Positions 8,591-17,436 are shown, counted from the stretch's first letter. The stretch: 35,935 bases of DNA from Hyphomicrobiales bacterium (GCA_028868735.1 JAGWTW010000030.1:1-35935), one strand, 5' to 3'. Notes: generated by a model from the letters alone, not told the origin. A program made the numbers and translations.

Positions 8591-10564
8591 CTAGATCGTC
8601 ACCTGCGCGCCGAGTTCCACCACGCGGTCGGAGGGGATCGAGAAAAAGTCCGTGGCGTTCGCCGACTGCTTGGACAGGACGATGAAAAGCTTGTCCTGCC
8701 AGCGCGGCATGCCCGACGACGGGCTTTCCTTCAGCGATCTGCGGCCGAGGAAGAACGACGTCGTCATGATGTCGAACTTGTAGCCGGCCTTTCGCAGAAG
8801 CGCCATCGCGGCCGGTATGCGCGGGCTCTCCATGAAGCCGAAATGCAGCGTCACCCGCGTGAAATCGTCGGAAAGCTTCTCCGTTTCGAACCGCTTCTCC
8901 GGCGAAACACGGGGCGTGTCCTCCGTCACGATGTTCATCAGCACGATGCGGTCGTGCAGCACCTTGTTGTGCTTGAGATTGTGCATAAGGGCGCTCGGCG
9001 CGACCGTCGGATTGGCCGTGAGGAACACCGCGGTGCCCGGCACGCGCGTGGGCTTCGATTTCTCCAGCATGCGCAGGAGATCGCGCGTGGGAATGGAATC
9101 GCGGTCGGTCTTGGCGTTGAGGAGATGCGTGCCGCGCACCCACGTCCACATCGTTATCATGGAGATCGCGCCCAGCGTGAGCGGCACCCAGCCGCCTTCC
9201 AGCACTTTCACGAGGTTCGCGGTGAGGAAGGCGAGATCGACGGCGAGGAAGCAGCCGACGAAGGGAATCGCGGCCCACAGCGGCCAGCGCCAGAGCTTCC
9301 AGACGACGATGAAGGCGAGCGCAGTCGTCACCACCATGGTCCCCGTCACGGCGATGCCATAGGCGTTGGCGAGCGAGTCCGAGGTCTTGAACACGATCAC
9401 GAGCAACAGCACGCCGATCAGCAGCAGGCGATTGATGCGCGGCACGTAGATTTGGCCTTCGACCTCAGACGTATGGTTGATGACCATGCGTGGCAACAGG
9501 CCGAGCTGGATCGCCTGCCGCACAATCGAATAGGCGCCCGTGATGACCGCCTGGCTCGCGATGATCGTCGCGACGGTGGACAGGATGATGAGCGGAATGA
9601 CCGCCCAGTTCGGCGCGATCTGGAAGAACGGACTGAAATCTTCCGACTTCACGACATCGAGATTGCTGAGGATGAACGCGCCCTGTCCGTAATAGTTGAG
9701 CAGCAGCGACGGCAGCACGAAGCACACCCAGGCGATCTGGATCGGCCGGCGTCCGAAATGGCCCATGTCGGCGTACAGCGCTTCGGCGCCGGTCACGGCG
9801 AGGAAGACGAGGCCGAGCGTAGTGAACCCCTGCCATCCGTTCGAGAAAAGGAAGGTCAGTCCGGGAATGGGGCTTATGGCGTAGAGAATCTGCGGCGAGT
9901 CGAGAATATGCCGTGCGCCCAAAAGCCCGATCACGCCGAAGAAAAAGACCATGATCGGACCGAAGAATGAAGCGACCTTCGCGGTGCCGCTGCTCTGGAA
10001 CACGAACAGCGTGACGAGGATCACGATCGTGATGGCCAGAACGTAGGGCGTGAAATCGAAATATTGCTGGACGGCCGGCAGCTTCAGGCCTTCGACCGCC
10101 GACAGGACCGAAATGGCGGGCGTGATGATGGCGTCGCCGGAAAAGAGCGCCGCGCCGGCGACGCCCATCAGAAACACGAATTTCGTCCGTTTGCCGAGCG
10201 CGTTCTGCGCCAGCGCCATCAGCGCGAGCGTGCCGCCCTCGCCGCGGTTGTCGGCGCGCATCAGAAACAGCACGTACTTGACCGTGACGGTGAAGATCAG
10301 CGCCCAGGTCAGCAGCGAAACGATTCCGATCACTTCTTCCGGATTGACGCCGGTGACTTTCGCATGATCGAGCGAGGATTTGAGGGCGTAGAGCGGGCTT
10401 GTTCCGATGTCGCCGTAGACCACGCCGAGCGAACCGAGCACCATCGGCCAGAAAGGATGGGCGTGCCCGTTTTGCGCCGGATGCGCCGGACCTGCCCCCG
10501 CGCCCTGTTCGCCGGATTTCGCAGCGTCCAGGACCTGGGCGACCGCCGGTTCGTTATCCGCCAT
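8591..10564 (-). CDS. kup: Kup family low-affinity potassium uptake transporter
   Basis: A 657-aa inner-membrane K+/H+ symporter, close to the usual ~620-650 aa. The Kup signature GVVYGDIGTSPLYALK lies near residues 46-61, followed by the conserved MRADNRGEGGTLALMAL. About twelve hydrophobic segments follow, then a hydrophilic C-terminal domain from about residue 480, ending QVTI. The start is the ATG at 10564, chosen because the hydrophilic leader MADNEPAVAQ begins there; the frame stays open upstream but that stretch looks non-coding and overlaps hrpB. The gene is divergent from hrpB across 151 nt, where I see no recognisable regulatory motif. It converges on addA. No nearby K+ sensor or riboswitch was seen. 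Confidence 0.95.
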   Translation of the reverse strand: MADNEPAVAQVLDAAKSGEQGAGAGPAHPAQNGHAHPFWPMVLGSLGVVYGDIGTSPLYALKSSLDHAKVTGVNPEEVIGIVSLLTWALIFTVTVKYVLFLMRADNRGEGGTLALMALAQNALGKRTKFVFLMGVAGAALFSGDAIITPAISVLSAVEGLKLPAVQQYFDFTPYVLAITIVILVTLFVFQSSGTAKVASFFGPIMVFFFGVIGLLGARHILDSPQILYAISPIPGLTFLFSNGWQGFTTLGLVFLAVTGAEALYADMGHFGRRPIQIAWVCFVLPSLLLNYYGQGAFILSNLDVVKSEDFSPFFQIAPNWAVIPLIILSTVATIIASQAVITGAYSIVRQAIQLGLLPRMVINHTSEVEGQIYVPRINRLLLIGVLLLVIVFKTSDSLANAYGIAVTGTMVVTTALAFIVVWKLWRWPLWAAIPFVGCFLAVDLAFLTANLVKVLEGGWVPLTLGAISMITMWTWVRGTHLLNAKTDRDSIPTRDLLRMLEKSKPTRVPGTAVFLTANPTVAPSALMHNLKHNKVLHDRIVLMNIVTEDTPRVSPEKRFETEKLSDDFTRVTLHFGFMESPRIPAAMALLRKAGYKFDIMTTSFFLGRRSLKESPSSGMPRWQDKLFIVLSKQSANATDFFSIPSDRVVELGAQVTI

Positions 10565-10715
10565 TCTGAGCACCCTGGGGGAGACGCCCCTTGCGCCGGA
10601 CGCGTCGCCGGGCGGCGCCGTATACGCTCTTTCTCCGCTTCCGAGAAGCCCTACGTGGGCGGCCTCACGGGCATCCGCCTTGCCCGGCGGCGCAGAGCCT
10701 GCCAAGAGGCGGACG

Positions 10716-13184
10716 ATGCGACGCTTTTCGCCCTCCCTGCCGATCGACGACGCGCTGGAGGCGCTCGGCGCTGCGCTGGCGCAGGGGCCGAACGTCGCGC
10801 TTGTCGCCCCGCCCGGCGCCGGCAAGACGACCCGCGTCCCGCTCGCGCTGCTGGATGAATCGTGGCTTGCGGGCCGTCGGATCGTCCTGCTCGAGCCGCG
10901 TCGGCTCGCTGCGCGCGCGGCGGCCGCCCGCATGGCGCAAACGCTGGGCGAAGAGGTCGGCGCAACCGTCGGCCTTCGCATTCGAATGGAATCCAGATCG
11001 TCCGCGCGCACCCGCATTCTCGTCGTCACCGAGGGCGTGTTCACGCGCATGATTCTGGACGATCCCGAACTCGCGGGCGTCGGAGCGGTGCTGTTCGACG
11101 AATTCCACGAGCGCTCGCTCGACGCCGATCTTGGCCTCGCGCTCGCGCTCGACGCGCAATCGGGCCTGCGCGAGGATCTGCGGCTTGTCGCCATGTCGGC
11201 GACGCTCGACGGGGCGCGCGTCGCAAAGCTCATGAACGATGCGCCGATCGTCGAAAGCGCGGGCCGCGCTTTTCCGGTCGAGACCATCTATCTCGGTCGC
11301 GATCCGCAGGAGCGGATCGAAACCGCGGTCGAACGCGCCGTTCTGCGCGCGCTCGATCGCGAGAAAGGGTCGATCCTCGCCTTCCTGCCGGGGCAGGGCG
11401 AGATCGAACGCGTTGCGCGCAGCCTGACAGAAAAGCTCCGCGATCCGTCCATCGTCGTCGCGCCGCTCTATGGCGCGCTCGACCGTCGCGATCAGGACCG
11501 CGCCGTGCTGCCGACGAAACCCGGAACGCGCAAGATCGTGCTCGCGACCTCGGTCGCGGAAACGTCGCTGACGATCGAGGGCGTGCGCGTCGTCATCGAC
11601 AGCGGTCTCGCGCGCGTGCCGCGCTTCGAGCCGGACCTGGGCCTCACGCGGCTGGAGACCGTGCGCGCCGCGCGCGCCTCCGTCGACCAGCGCCGGGGAC
11701 GCGCGGGCCGCACCGAACCCGGCGTCTGCTATCGGCTGTGGGAGGAGGCTGCGACCGGCGCGCTGCCGGCCTTCATGCAGCCGGAAATCCTGAGCGCGGA
11801 CCTCTCGGGGCTTGCGCTCGACCTGGCCGCCTGGGGCGTACGCGAACGAACGGCGCTGCCGTTCCTCGATCCGCCGCCTGCGCCTGCGTGGAGCGAGGCG
11901 ATCAAGCTGCTGCAATCGCTCGACGCGCTCGACGCCGACGGCGCGGTCACGGACGAAGGCCGGGCGATCCGCGACCTGCCGCTGCCGCCGCGGCTTGCGC
12001 GCATGGTGATCGACGCCGGGCGCCGCGGCGCGGGGCGCATGGCCGGCGAAATCGCCGCGCTCCTGTCCGAGCGCGGCCTTGGCGGCAATGCCGCCGACCT
12101 CGCCGACCGCCTGGCGCGCTTCCGGCGCGACCGCTCGCAGCGCGCGGACGCGGCGCGCGGCATGGCGCGTGGCTGGGCGCGGGCCGCCTCGGAAAACGGC
12201 GATGGCGGCGATCAGCCTACCGTCGGCGCGCTGGTCGCGCTCGCCTTTCCCGAGCGCGTCGCGCAGCGCCGCGGCAAGCCCGGCGAATTCCTCATGGCGA
12301 ACGGCCGCGCCGCCGCCGTCGAAGCGCACGACCCGCTCGCGTCGGCGCCTTACATCGCGGTGGCGGAAGCGAGCGGCCGCGCGGCGCAGAGCCGCATTCT
12401 CGCGGCCGCCGCGATCGAACGCGACGAGATCGAACGCCTGTTCGCCGACCGCATCGAGACGCGCCGCGACGTCCTGTTCGACAAGGCGTCCGCCGCCTTG
12501 CGCGCGCGCGAGACGCGGCGGCTCGGCGCCGTCGCGCTGGAGGCGCGCAATCTGTCGATCGAGCCCGACGCGACGACGGCGCGCATCCTCGCCGAAGGCG
12601 CGGCCGGCCTCGGCGTCGACCGGCTGCCCTGGAGCGCACGGACGCGTCAGCTTCGCGCGCGCATGAAGTTCCTGCGTCGCGCCGAAGGCGACGAATGGCC
12701 CGACGTCGGCGACTTCGCGCTCGCGGCGTCGGCGGGCAAATGGCTCGCGCCCTTTCTCGAGGGCGCACGCGGCCTCGCCGACATATCCGACGACACGCTC
12801 GCCGCCGCGCTCGAGGCGTTGCTCCCCTGGGAATTGAAGCGCCGGCTCGATTCCGAAGCGCCGACGCATTTCGAGACGCCGGCAGGTTCGCGCATCGCGG
12901 TCGACTACGAGTCCGGCGACGAGCCCGCGATTTCCGCGCGCGTGCAGGAATTCTACGGGCTGAAGGATCATCCGACGCTCGCCGGCGGGCGCGTGAGGCC
13001 GGTGCTGCATCTGTTGTCGCCGGCGCATCGGCCGATCCAGACCACATCGGACCTGCCCCGCTTCTGGGCCGGCGCATGGACGGATGTGAAGAAGGATATG
13101 AAGGGCCGCTATCCCCGTCACGTCTGGCCGGACGATCCGGCCAATGCGGCGGCGACGACGCGGGCCAAGCCGCGGGGAACGTGA
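10716..13184 (+). CDS. hrpB: HrpB, DEAH-type ATP-dependent helicase
   Basis: An 822-aa SF2 helicase of normal HrpB length. Motifs in order: Walker A PPGAGKTTRVP (residues 32-42); LLEPRRLAARAAA (Ia); TEGVFTRMI (Ib); Walker B DEFH at 128-131, the HrpB variant of DEAH; MSATLDG (III); FLPGQGEIERV (IV); LATSVAETSLTIEGV (V); QRRGRAGRTEPGVCYRLW (VI). The family-specific C-terminal region follows and ends near YPRHVWPDDP, typical of HrpB. The ATG at 10716 is preferred because AAGAGG sits 6-7 nt upstream; an in-frame ATG at 10680 lacks a good ribosome site. HrpB is a putative RNA helicase whose cellular role is poorly defined in most bacteria. It appears to be monocistronic. Confidence 0.95.
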   Translation: MRRFSPSLPIDDALEALGAALAQGPNVALVAPPGAGKTTRVPLALLDESWLAGRRIVLLEPRRLAARAAAARMAQTLGEEVGATVGLRIRMESRSSARTRILVVTEGVFTRMILDDPELAGVGAVLFDEFHERSLDADLGLALALDAQSGLREDLRLVAMSATLDGARVAKLMNDAPIVESAGRAFPVETIYLGRDPQERIETAVERAVLRALDREKGSILAFLPGQGEIERVARSLTEKLRDPSIVVAPLYGALDRRDQDRAVLPTKPGTRKIVLATSVAETSLTIEGVRVVIDSGLARVPRFEPDLGLTRLETVRAARASVDQRRGRAGRTEPGVCYRLWEEAATGALPAFMQPEILSADLSGLALDLAAWGVRERTALPFLDPPPAPAWSEAIKLLQSLDALDADGAVTDEGRAIRDLPLPPRLARMVIDAGRRGAGRMAGEIAALLSERGLGGNAADLADRLARFRRDRSQRADAARGMARGWARAASENGDGGDQPTVGALVALAFPERVAQRRGKPGEFLMANGRAAAVEAHDPLASAPYIAVAEASGRAAQSRILAAAAIERDEIERLFADRIETRRDVLFDKASAALRARETRRLGAVALEARNLSIEPDATTARILAEGAAGLGVDRLPWSARTRQLRARMKFLRRAEGDEWPDVGDFALAASAGKWLAPFLEGARGLADISDDTLAAALEALLPWELKRRLDSEAPTHFETPAGSRIAVDYESGDEPAISARVQEFYGLKDHPTLAGGRVRPVLHLLSPAHRPIQTTSDLPRFWAGAWTDVKKDMKGRYPRHVWPDDPANAAATTRAKPRGT

Positions 13185-13315
13185 TCAATTGCCGCGCCAG
13201 CGGTTCAGGAATCCTTCAGGCGGCGCCGCTATGGTCGCGCCCGGCGCCGCGCTATAAACGGCGCAATCCGCGCATCGCGCGATTTCAAAGTCCTCCACCA
13301 GCGACAGGACCTCTC

Positions 13316-14815
13316 ATGTATCCGAAACCGGCGCCTTTCCTGAAGACGAACACCTACGAATACGAATCCTCGCCGATGGTGAAGGCGACGGGATTCCGCG
13401 AATATGACGCGCGCTGGCTGTTCGAGAAGGAAATCAACCTGATGGGCGTGCAGGCGCTGGGCCTCGGGCTCGGCACGCTGCTGCACGAGATGGGCGTCGA
13501 ACCGAAACTCGCCACCGGCCACGACTTCCGTTCCTACTCGGCTTCGATCAAATATGCGCTCGTCACCGGCCTCATGGCGGCTGGCGTCAAGGTGCACGAC
13601 ATTGGCCTTGCGCTGTCGCCCATGGCCTATTTCGCGCAATTCGCGCTGGACTGTCCCGCGGTCGCGATGGTGACGGCCTCGCACAACGACAATGGCTGGA
13701 CGGGCGTGAAGATGGGCGCGCAGCGGCCGGTCACCTTCGGTCCGGACGAAATGGGACGCCTGCGCGACATCGTGCTTGCGGGCAAGTTCCGTTATGCGGA
13801 CGGCGGGAGCTACCGCTTCGTCGAGAACTTCCCGGAGGTTTATCTCAACGACCTGACAAACCGGCCGAAGATCAAGCGAAAGCTGAAAGTGGTGGCCGCC
13901 TGCGGCAACGGCACGGCCGGCGCCTTCGCGCCGAAAATGCTCGAGCGGCTCGGCGTCGAGGTCATCCCGATGGATACGGACCTCGACTGGACCTTCCCGC
14001 ACTACAATCCAAATCCGGAAGACCTGGAGATGCTGCACGCCATGTCGGCGAAGGTTAAGGAGACGGGCGCCGACGTCGGCCTCGGCTTCGACGGCGACGG
14101 CGACCGCTGCGGCGTCGTCGACAATCACGGCGAGGAAATCTTCGCCGACAAGATCGGCGTCATGCTCGCGCGCGATCTCTCGAAGCTGCATCCGAATTCC
14201 ACTTTCGTGGTCGACGTGAAATCGACGGGCCTGTTCGCCACCGATCCGATGCTGAAGGCGAACGGCGCCAAGGCCGATTACTGGAAGACGGGCCATTCCT
14301 ACATCAAGCGCCGCGTGACGGACCTCAAGGCGCTCGCGGGCTTCGAAAAGTCCGGCCATTTCTTCTTCAACGCGCCGGTCGGCCGCGGCTATGACGACGG
14401 CCTCGTCACCGCGATCCATGTGCTCGACATGCTCGACCGCAATCCGACGAAGTCGATGGCCGACCTCTACGCCGACCTGCCGAAGACATGGGGTTCGCCC
14501 ACCATGTCGCCGCATTGCGACGACGAGAAGAAGTACGGAATCGTCGACAAGGTGACGGCGCGCTTCAAGGACATGCAGGCGAAAGGCCAGCCGATCATCG
14601 GTCAGAAGATTCGCGATCTCGTCACCGTCAACGGCGTGCGCGTGACGGCCGAGGACGGCACCTGGGGCCTCGTGCGCGCCTCCTCGAACAAGCCGGAGCT
14701 CGTGGTCGTCGTCGAAAGCCCGGTTTCCGAACAGCGCATGCGCGACATGTTCAAGGCCGTCGACGGCGTCCTGCGCGAAAATCCGGAAGTCGGCGCGTAC
14801 AATCAGACGATCTGA
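13316..14815 (+). CDS. Phosphomannomutase/phosphoglucomutase (AlgC/ManB family)
   Basis: A 499-aa alpha-D-phosphohexomutase that interconverts 6-phosphate and 1-phosphate hexoses for nucleotide-sugar and polysaccharide synthesis in the cytoplasm. The phosphoserine loop is VTASHNDNGWTG (Ser122). The Mg-binding loop is GFDGDGDRCG (Asp259, 261, 263). The sugar-binding loop is GFEKSGHFFF (Glu344). The phosphate-binding C-terminal domain contains LVRASSNKPELVVVVES. The start ATG is at 13316 with AGGA a few bases upstream. It sits alone between hrpB (131-nt gap) and a terminator it shares back-to-back with the pilus genes. Preference for mannose or glucose cannot be read from sequence, so no symbol is given. 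Confidence 0.92.
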   Translation: MYPKPAPFLKTNTYEYESSPMVKATGFREYDARWLFEKEINLMGVQALGLGLGTLLHEMGVEPKLATGHDFRSYSASIKYALVTGLMAAGVKVHDIGLALSPMAYFAQFALDCPAVAMVTASHNDNGWTGVKMGAQRPVTFGPDEMGRLRDIVLAGKFRYADGGSYRFVENFPEVYLNDLTNRPKIKRKLKVVAACGNGTAGAFAPKMLERLGVEVIPMDTDLDWTFPHYNPNPEDLEMLHAMSAKVKETGADVGLGFDGDGDRCGVVDNHGEEIFADKIGVMLARDLSKLHPNSTFVVDVKSTGLFATDPMLKANGAKADYWKTGHSYIKRRVTDLKALAGFEKSGHFFFNAPVGRGYDDGLVTAIHVLDMLDRNPTKSMADLYADLPKTWGSPTMSPHCDDEKKYGIVDKVTARFKDMQAKGQPIIGQKIRDLVTVNGVRVTAEDGTWGLVRASSNKPELVVVVESPVSEQRMRDMFKAVDGVLRENPEVGAYNQTI

Positions 14816-14846
14816 AAACAAAGCCGGCGGCCGAAAGGCCGCCGGC
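14816..14846 (-). terminator. Intrinsic terminator of the minus-strand TadE operon
   Basis: A perfect 10-bp stem, GCCGGCGGCC (14823-14832) and GGCCGCCGGC (14837-14846), closes on a 4-nt loop. Read on the minus strand the hairpin is followed by TTTGTTTTC, a good U-tract, and lies 23 nt beyond the stop of the second TadE-like gene. On the plus strand no U-tract follows, so it would end pgm transcripts less efficiently. Confidence 0.85.
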
Positions 14847-14869
14847 GTCGTCTGCGCGAGGAGCCCGGA

Positions 14870-15733
14870 TCAGGTGCTCGGCGCGCCGTTTGCGGAGCAC
14901 TGCGTTACGGTCGTCGTTACGTTCGTCGAGGACGACGCGCCGACCGGCGTCATGGTGCCTGACGTGAGGCCGCCGCCTTCGATCGGCAGACCGGTTCGCG
15001 ACCAGAAGGCCTGTGTCCAGCCGGTGTTGATGGAGGTCAGGTTCGACCAGTTCCAGACCTTGAACGAAAAGCCCGGCGTGTAGGTGTACGCGACGTCCGC
15101 GACGATCAGATATCCCGTCGGCGCGCCGGACGCCGTATACTGGCTTGGCAGGTAGTTCTGGAAGCTCGACTGGGTCGGCTGATAGGAGCCGACCTGCAAC
15201 GGTTTGTTCGTCGTGCTCGTCGTCACGCCGGGATAGGCCGTGTTGCTGGTGAAGGACGAGTTTGCCCCGTTGCAGGGGCGGCCGGTGGCGCCGTTGTAGG
15301 TGACCGACCATTTGACGATCGCCCAGGTCTGCGGCGTCCCGCTCGTGTCGTTCAGAACATCGATGCGCGACAGCGTCATCTTCAACGGCGAGATCGAGTA
15401 CGGCGCCATGATCAGCGCGCCTGCATCGAAAATGCTGGTTATATCGGCATTCGCGAGGCAGGGATCGCCCGAGGTCGTCGGCGTGCAGCCCGATGTCCCC
15501 GTCGGCTGCCGCGACGTGACGTCCGCGAGCGCGCGCGCGACGAGCGCGACCTTGCGCGACGACATATAGGCCTGGGTCGTGACGACGGTGGACAGATAGA
15601 GACCGATCATCACGGGCGCGAGGAGTGCGAATTCCACCGCAGCGACGCCGGAGACGTCGTCCTTCCTCTTCAGGCGCCGTCCCGCCGTGCGGAGGGAGCC
15701 GAGAATCGCGGCGCGCGCGTCGGGACGAAGCAT
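14870..15733 (-). CDS. TadE-like minor pilin, distal copy
   Basis: A 287-aa protein. A basic N-terminus (MLRPDARAAI...RRLKRKDD) is followed by the TadE-type transmembrane/processing segment GVAAVEFALLAPVMIGLYLS at about residues 30-49. The Glu in VEF mirrors the Glu5 of type IV pilins. The rest is predicted extracytoplasmic, rich in Ser/Thr/Gly, with paired cysteines (GCTPTTSGDPC, RPCNG) that could form disulfides. TadE proteins are pseudopilins processed by the prepilin peptidase and needed for Tad pilus assembly. The ATG overlaps the upstream TadE stop by one base (TGATG), so the two are translationally coupled. It is longer than a typical TadE (~180 aa) but lacks the von Willebrand domain of classic TadG, so I do not call it tadG. 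Confidence 0.82.
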   Translation of the reverse strand: MLRPDARAAILGSLRTAGRRLKRKDDVSGVAAVEFALLAPVMIGLYLSTVVTTQAYMSSRKVALVARALADVTSRQPTGTSGCTPTTSGDPCLANADITSIFDAGALIMAPYSISPLKMTLSRIDVLNDTSGTPQTWAIVKWSVTYNGATGRPCNGANSSFTSNTAYPGVTTSTTNKPLQVGSYQPTQSSFQNYLPSQYTASGAPTGYLIVADVAYTYTPGFSFKVWNWSNLTSINTGWTQAFWSRTGLPIEGGGLTSGTMTPVGASSSTNVTTTVTQCSANGAPST

Positions 15734-16314
15734 CAATAACTCTCCGACTTGAAGACGACCGTCGAAGTCATCTGCCGCGTCGTGCTGCTCGAAGATCCGC
15801 CCCATGAATTGAACAGGCCGGTGAAATACAGCGGATAGAGATAACCGACCCGCACCACGATCACCGCCCCGGACGTGCCTGGCGAGTAGGTGTCGCTCGT
15901 GGACGTGAATAGGGCGTTGCCGGCGGCTGGATTGGTCGTGAAATCGGACGCGTTGCGCACGTCGATGAACATCTTGTTCTGGTTGGTGCAGTCGAACAAC
16001 GCAAGGATGCCGCTGACGCTCGGATTGCAGAGGTTGGTGCGGAAGGTCGACGCCGTCCACGGCGTGGAAGCCGTCTGCGCCTGGCCCGTCAGCAGCTGGC
16101 GGGAAACCGCGTAGGTCGCGGCTTCGAGATTGCCCTGGCTGAACACCATGAAGGCGGATTCGAAAATCGCGCAGAAAATCAGGAAGAATGGGAAGGCGAT
16201 CATGCCGAATTCGACCGCCGTGGCGCCGCCGCTCGCTCTCGCGAAAGCCTTGAAACGCCCCAAGATCCGGCGCGCGCCGGCGCCTATCGGTCCAGACTGC
16301 CTATCCCGCGGCAT
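15733..16314 (-). CDS. TadE-like minor pilin, proximal copy
   Basis: A 193-aa TadE-family pseudopilin. The segment GGATAVEFGMIAFPFFLIFC carries the processing/export helix with its conserved Glu, followed by FMVFSQGNLEAATYAVSRQLLTGQAQ, a very common continuation in Rhizobiales TadE proteins. It has a cysteine pair (LCNPS, DCTNQ). I chose the ATG at 16314 because AAGGTGG lies just upstream on the minus strand. In-frame ATGs at 16356 and 16413 lack convincing ribosome sites but would extend the N-terminus by up to 33 residues. It lies 116 nt downstream of the pilus N-domain gene and overlaps the next TadE gene by one base. Confidence 0.85.
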   Translation of the reverse strand: MPRDRQSGPIGAGARRILGRFKAFARASGGATAVEFGMIAFPFFLIFCAIFESAFMVFSQGNLEAATYAVSRQLLTGQAQTASTPWTASTFRTNLCNPSVSGILALFDCTNQNKMFIDVRNASDFTTNPAAGNALFTSTSDTYSPGTSGAVIVVRVGYLYPLYFTGLFNSWGGSSSSTTRQMTSTVVFKSESY

Positions 16315-16430
16315 CGCATCCACCTTGTTTCGCGCGGCAAGCCCACGCTCCGACATAGATGGCGACAAACTGATTAAGGGCTGGTTTTCGTCACTGACGA
16401 AATTCGTTCTCATTTATCTTAAAGGCCGAG

Positions 16431-16898
16431 CTATTTGCCGCCCGAGGCCGCCGCCGCGTTGCGGGACTTGGCGCTGCCGATCCCGTCGTTCATGTATTTC
16501 GCGTCGTCGCCGAGCGCGACGGTCGGCGCGCAGCGCGGATTGCAGGAATAGGATTCCTGCGACTCGCCGCGCAAGACGACGAGCGACGAATCGCCGGAGG
16601 TCACCTTGATCAGAGATTCCTCGATCGTGTTGCCCTGAGCGTCGAGCGCGATCAGGTTCGTCGAGCCGAAGCTGCGCCCGGTCACGATCATCGAAGTATT
16701 GCCCTTGAGCATCGTAACGTCGGCGACCAGCGGATTGCCGATGATCATCGTCTGGACGCCCTGGGGCACCTTCATGATCTTGGCCCGGTCGAGCGACACC
16801 AGAATCGACTTGCTTTCGGCATGCGCGAGACCGGCCGAGCTCGCAAGCAAAAGCGCGCCGATGACGACACGCGCTGCGCGGAACGGGACAAACGACAT
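16431..16898 (-). CDS. Stand-alone pilus-assembly N-terminal-domain protein (exported)
   Basis: A 155-aa protein with a clear signal peptide (basic MSFVPFRAARVV, hydrophobic IGALLLASS, cleavage after AHA). The mature part, KSILVSLDRAKIMKVPQG...IIGNPLVADVTML...SFGSTNLIALDAQGN, matches the N-terminal domain found before secretin domains in CpaC-type proteins. Here it stands alone, with no secretin. The tail contains SCNPRC, a possible disulfide or thiol motif, and ends GGK. CpaC in this window carries its own copy of the domain (IILDLPADASEIVVGDPKVAN). The start is the ATG at 16898, with GGAG upstream on the minus strand. It heads the TadE operon and is divergent from flp across 275 nt. A periplasmic accessory role with the secretin is inferred. 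Confidence 0.8.
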   Translation of the reverse strand: MSFVPFRAARVVIGALLLASSAGLAHAESKSILVSLDRAKIMKVPQGVQTMIIGNPLVADVTMLKGNTSMIVTGRSFGSTNLIALDAQGNTIEESLIKVTSGDSSLVVLRGESQESYSCNPRCAPTVALGDDAKYMNDGIGSAKSRNAAAASGGK

Positions 16899-16993
16899 CA
16901 GACTGGACTCCACGCGCCGCTTGGCGCTGTCCGAATAAAACAACATGGAAAGGTGAATGAATCCTGAAGTCGGAAGACCTGCCCGCCGGCGGC

Positions 16994-17011
16994 GGTTAAC
17001 GGTTGTTAGCC
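16994..17011. promoter_or_regulatory. GGTTAAC / GTTAGCC imperfect dyad in the divergent pilus promoter region
   Basis: Arms GGTTAAC (16994-17000) and GTTAGCC (17005-17011) are separated by 4 nt, with one mismatch. They lie between the minus-strand TadE operon and flp1, where a shared operator would be expected. A further TTAAC occurs at 17092-17096. CtrA, which controls pili in Caulobacter, binds TTAA-N7-TTAA. The spacing here does not fit exactly, so the binding protein is unknown. Apart from this and the flp1 leader hairpin I see nothing definite in 16899-17173. Confidence 0.35.
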
Positions 17012-17130
17012 ATTGCGGCGGGGCGCAATTTACCAAAGCGAAGCCATGTTTCGGACGATTTCTGGACGCCGGGTTCAGCGAGGCCCGCAATTAACAATCG
17101 TGCAACGCAAGCGGCGGTAGAAAATTCGCA

Positions 17131-17155
17131 CCGGCATGAGTCATTCATTCGCCGG
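17131..17155 (+). promoter_or_regulatory. Leader hairpin before flp1
   Basis: CCGGC (17131-17135) can pair with GCCGG (17151-17155) across a 15-nt loop. The right arm ends 19 nt before the A of the flp1 ATG, directly ahead of the Shine-Dalgarno region CTGGAGC. The flp2 leader has a hairpin ending at exactly the same distance. It could protect the mRNA 5' region or tune pilin translation. That role is inferred. Confidence 0.4.
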
Positions 17156-17173
17156 CCTTCTCTGGAGCCTGTC

Positions 17174-17338
17174 ATGAAATCCTGTTTTGCCCGGTTTGCC
17201 GCTGACGAGGCTGGCGCCACGTCGATCGAATACTCGCTGATCGCCGCCCTCATCGGCGTCGTGATCATCACGGCCGTCACGAAGCTCGGCACGAACCTCT
17301 CGCAGAAGTTCCAGAACATCGCGAACAACGTGACCTAG
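17174..17338 (+). CDS. Flp-type major pilin 1
   Basis: A 54-aa prepilin. A short basic leader (MKSCFARFAADEAG) is followed by the prepilin-peptidase site G14/A15, then ATSIEYSLIAALIGVVII, with Glu at mature position 5 and Tyr at 6, the hallmark of Flp pilins. The hydrophobic helix forms the pilus core. The start ATG has GGAGCC upstream. A terminator follows 25 nt after the stop. The mature protein differs from Flp2 in only three residues (QNIANN against DNIAGN). This is probably the main structural subunit together with Flp2; which copy dominates cannot be judged from sequence. Confidence 0.93.
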   Translation: MKSCFARFAADEAGATSIEYSLIAALIGVVIITAVTKLGTNLSQKFQNIANNVT

Positions 17339-17363
17339 TCCATCTTCGGATCGGATTTGCGAG

Positions 17364-17398
17364 GCGCGGCGCCGGAAACGGCGTCGCGCTTTCTATTT
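17364..17398 (+). terminator. Terminator after flp1
   Basis: A 10-bp stem with one G-U pair, GCGCGGCGCC (17364-17373) and GGCGTCGCGC (17380-17389), encloses a 6-nt loop and is followed by TTTCTATTTG. It should make flp1 a largely separate transcript from flp2. Confidence 0.75.
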
Positions 17399-17426
17399 GT
17401 GAAAACTGTATTTTTCTAAAGCAATT

Positions 17427-17436
17427 GTTAACTAAC
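17427..17436. promoter_or_regulatory. GTTAACTAAC motif upstream of flp2
   Basis: This 10-mer is the exact reverse complement of GTTAGTTAAC at 17769-17778, upstream of cpaA. It sits in an A+T-rich stretch (about 17400-17440) suited to a promoter or operator for flp2. The binding factor is unknown. Confidence 0.35.

Noticed and set aside
8567..9970. Plus-strand frame opposite kup
   Set aside because: Charged His/Arg/Glu-rich translation with no domain; kup on the minus strand has the GDIGTSPLY signature and clear membrane helices.
10665..13121. Open frame of about 800 codons antisense to hrpB
   Set aside because: Same shadow effect; hrpB carries every helicase motif on the plus strand.
16994..17011. 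Full CtrA site TTAA-N7-TTAA before flp1
   Set aside because: The second half is TTAG and the spacing is 6, so it is reported only as a generic dyad.
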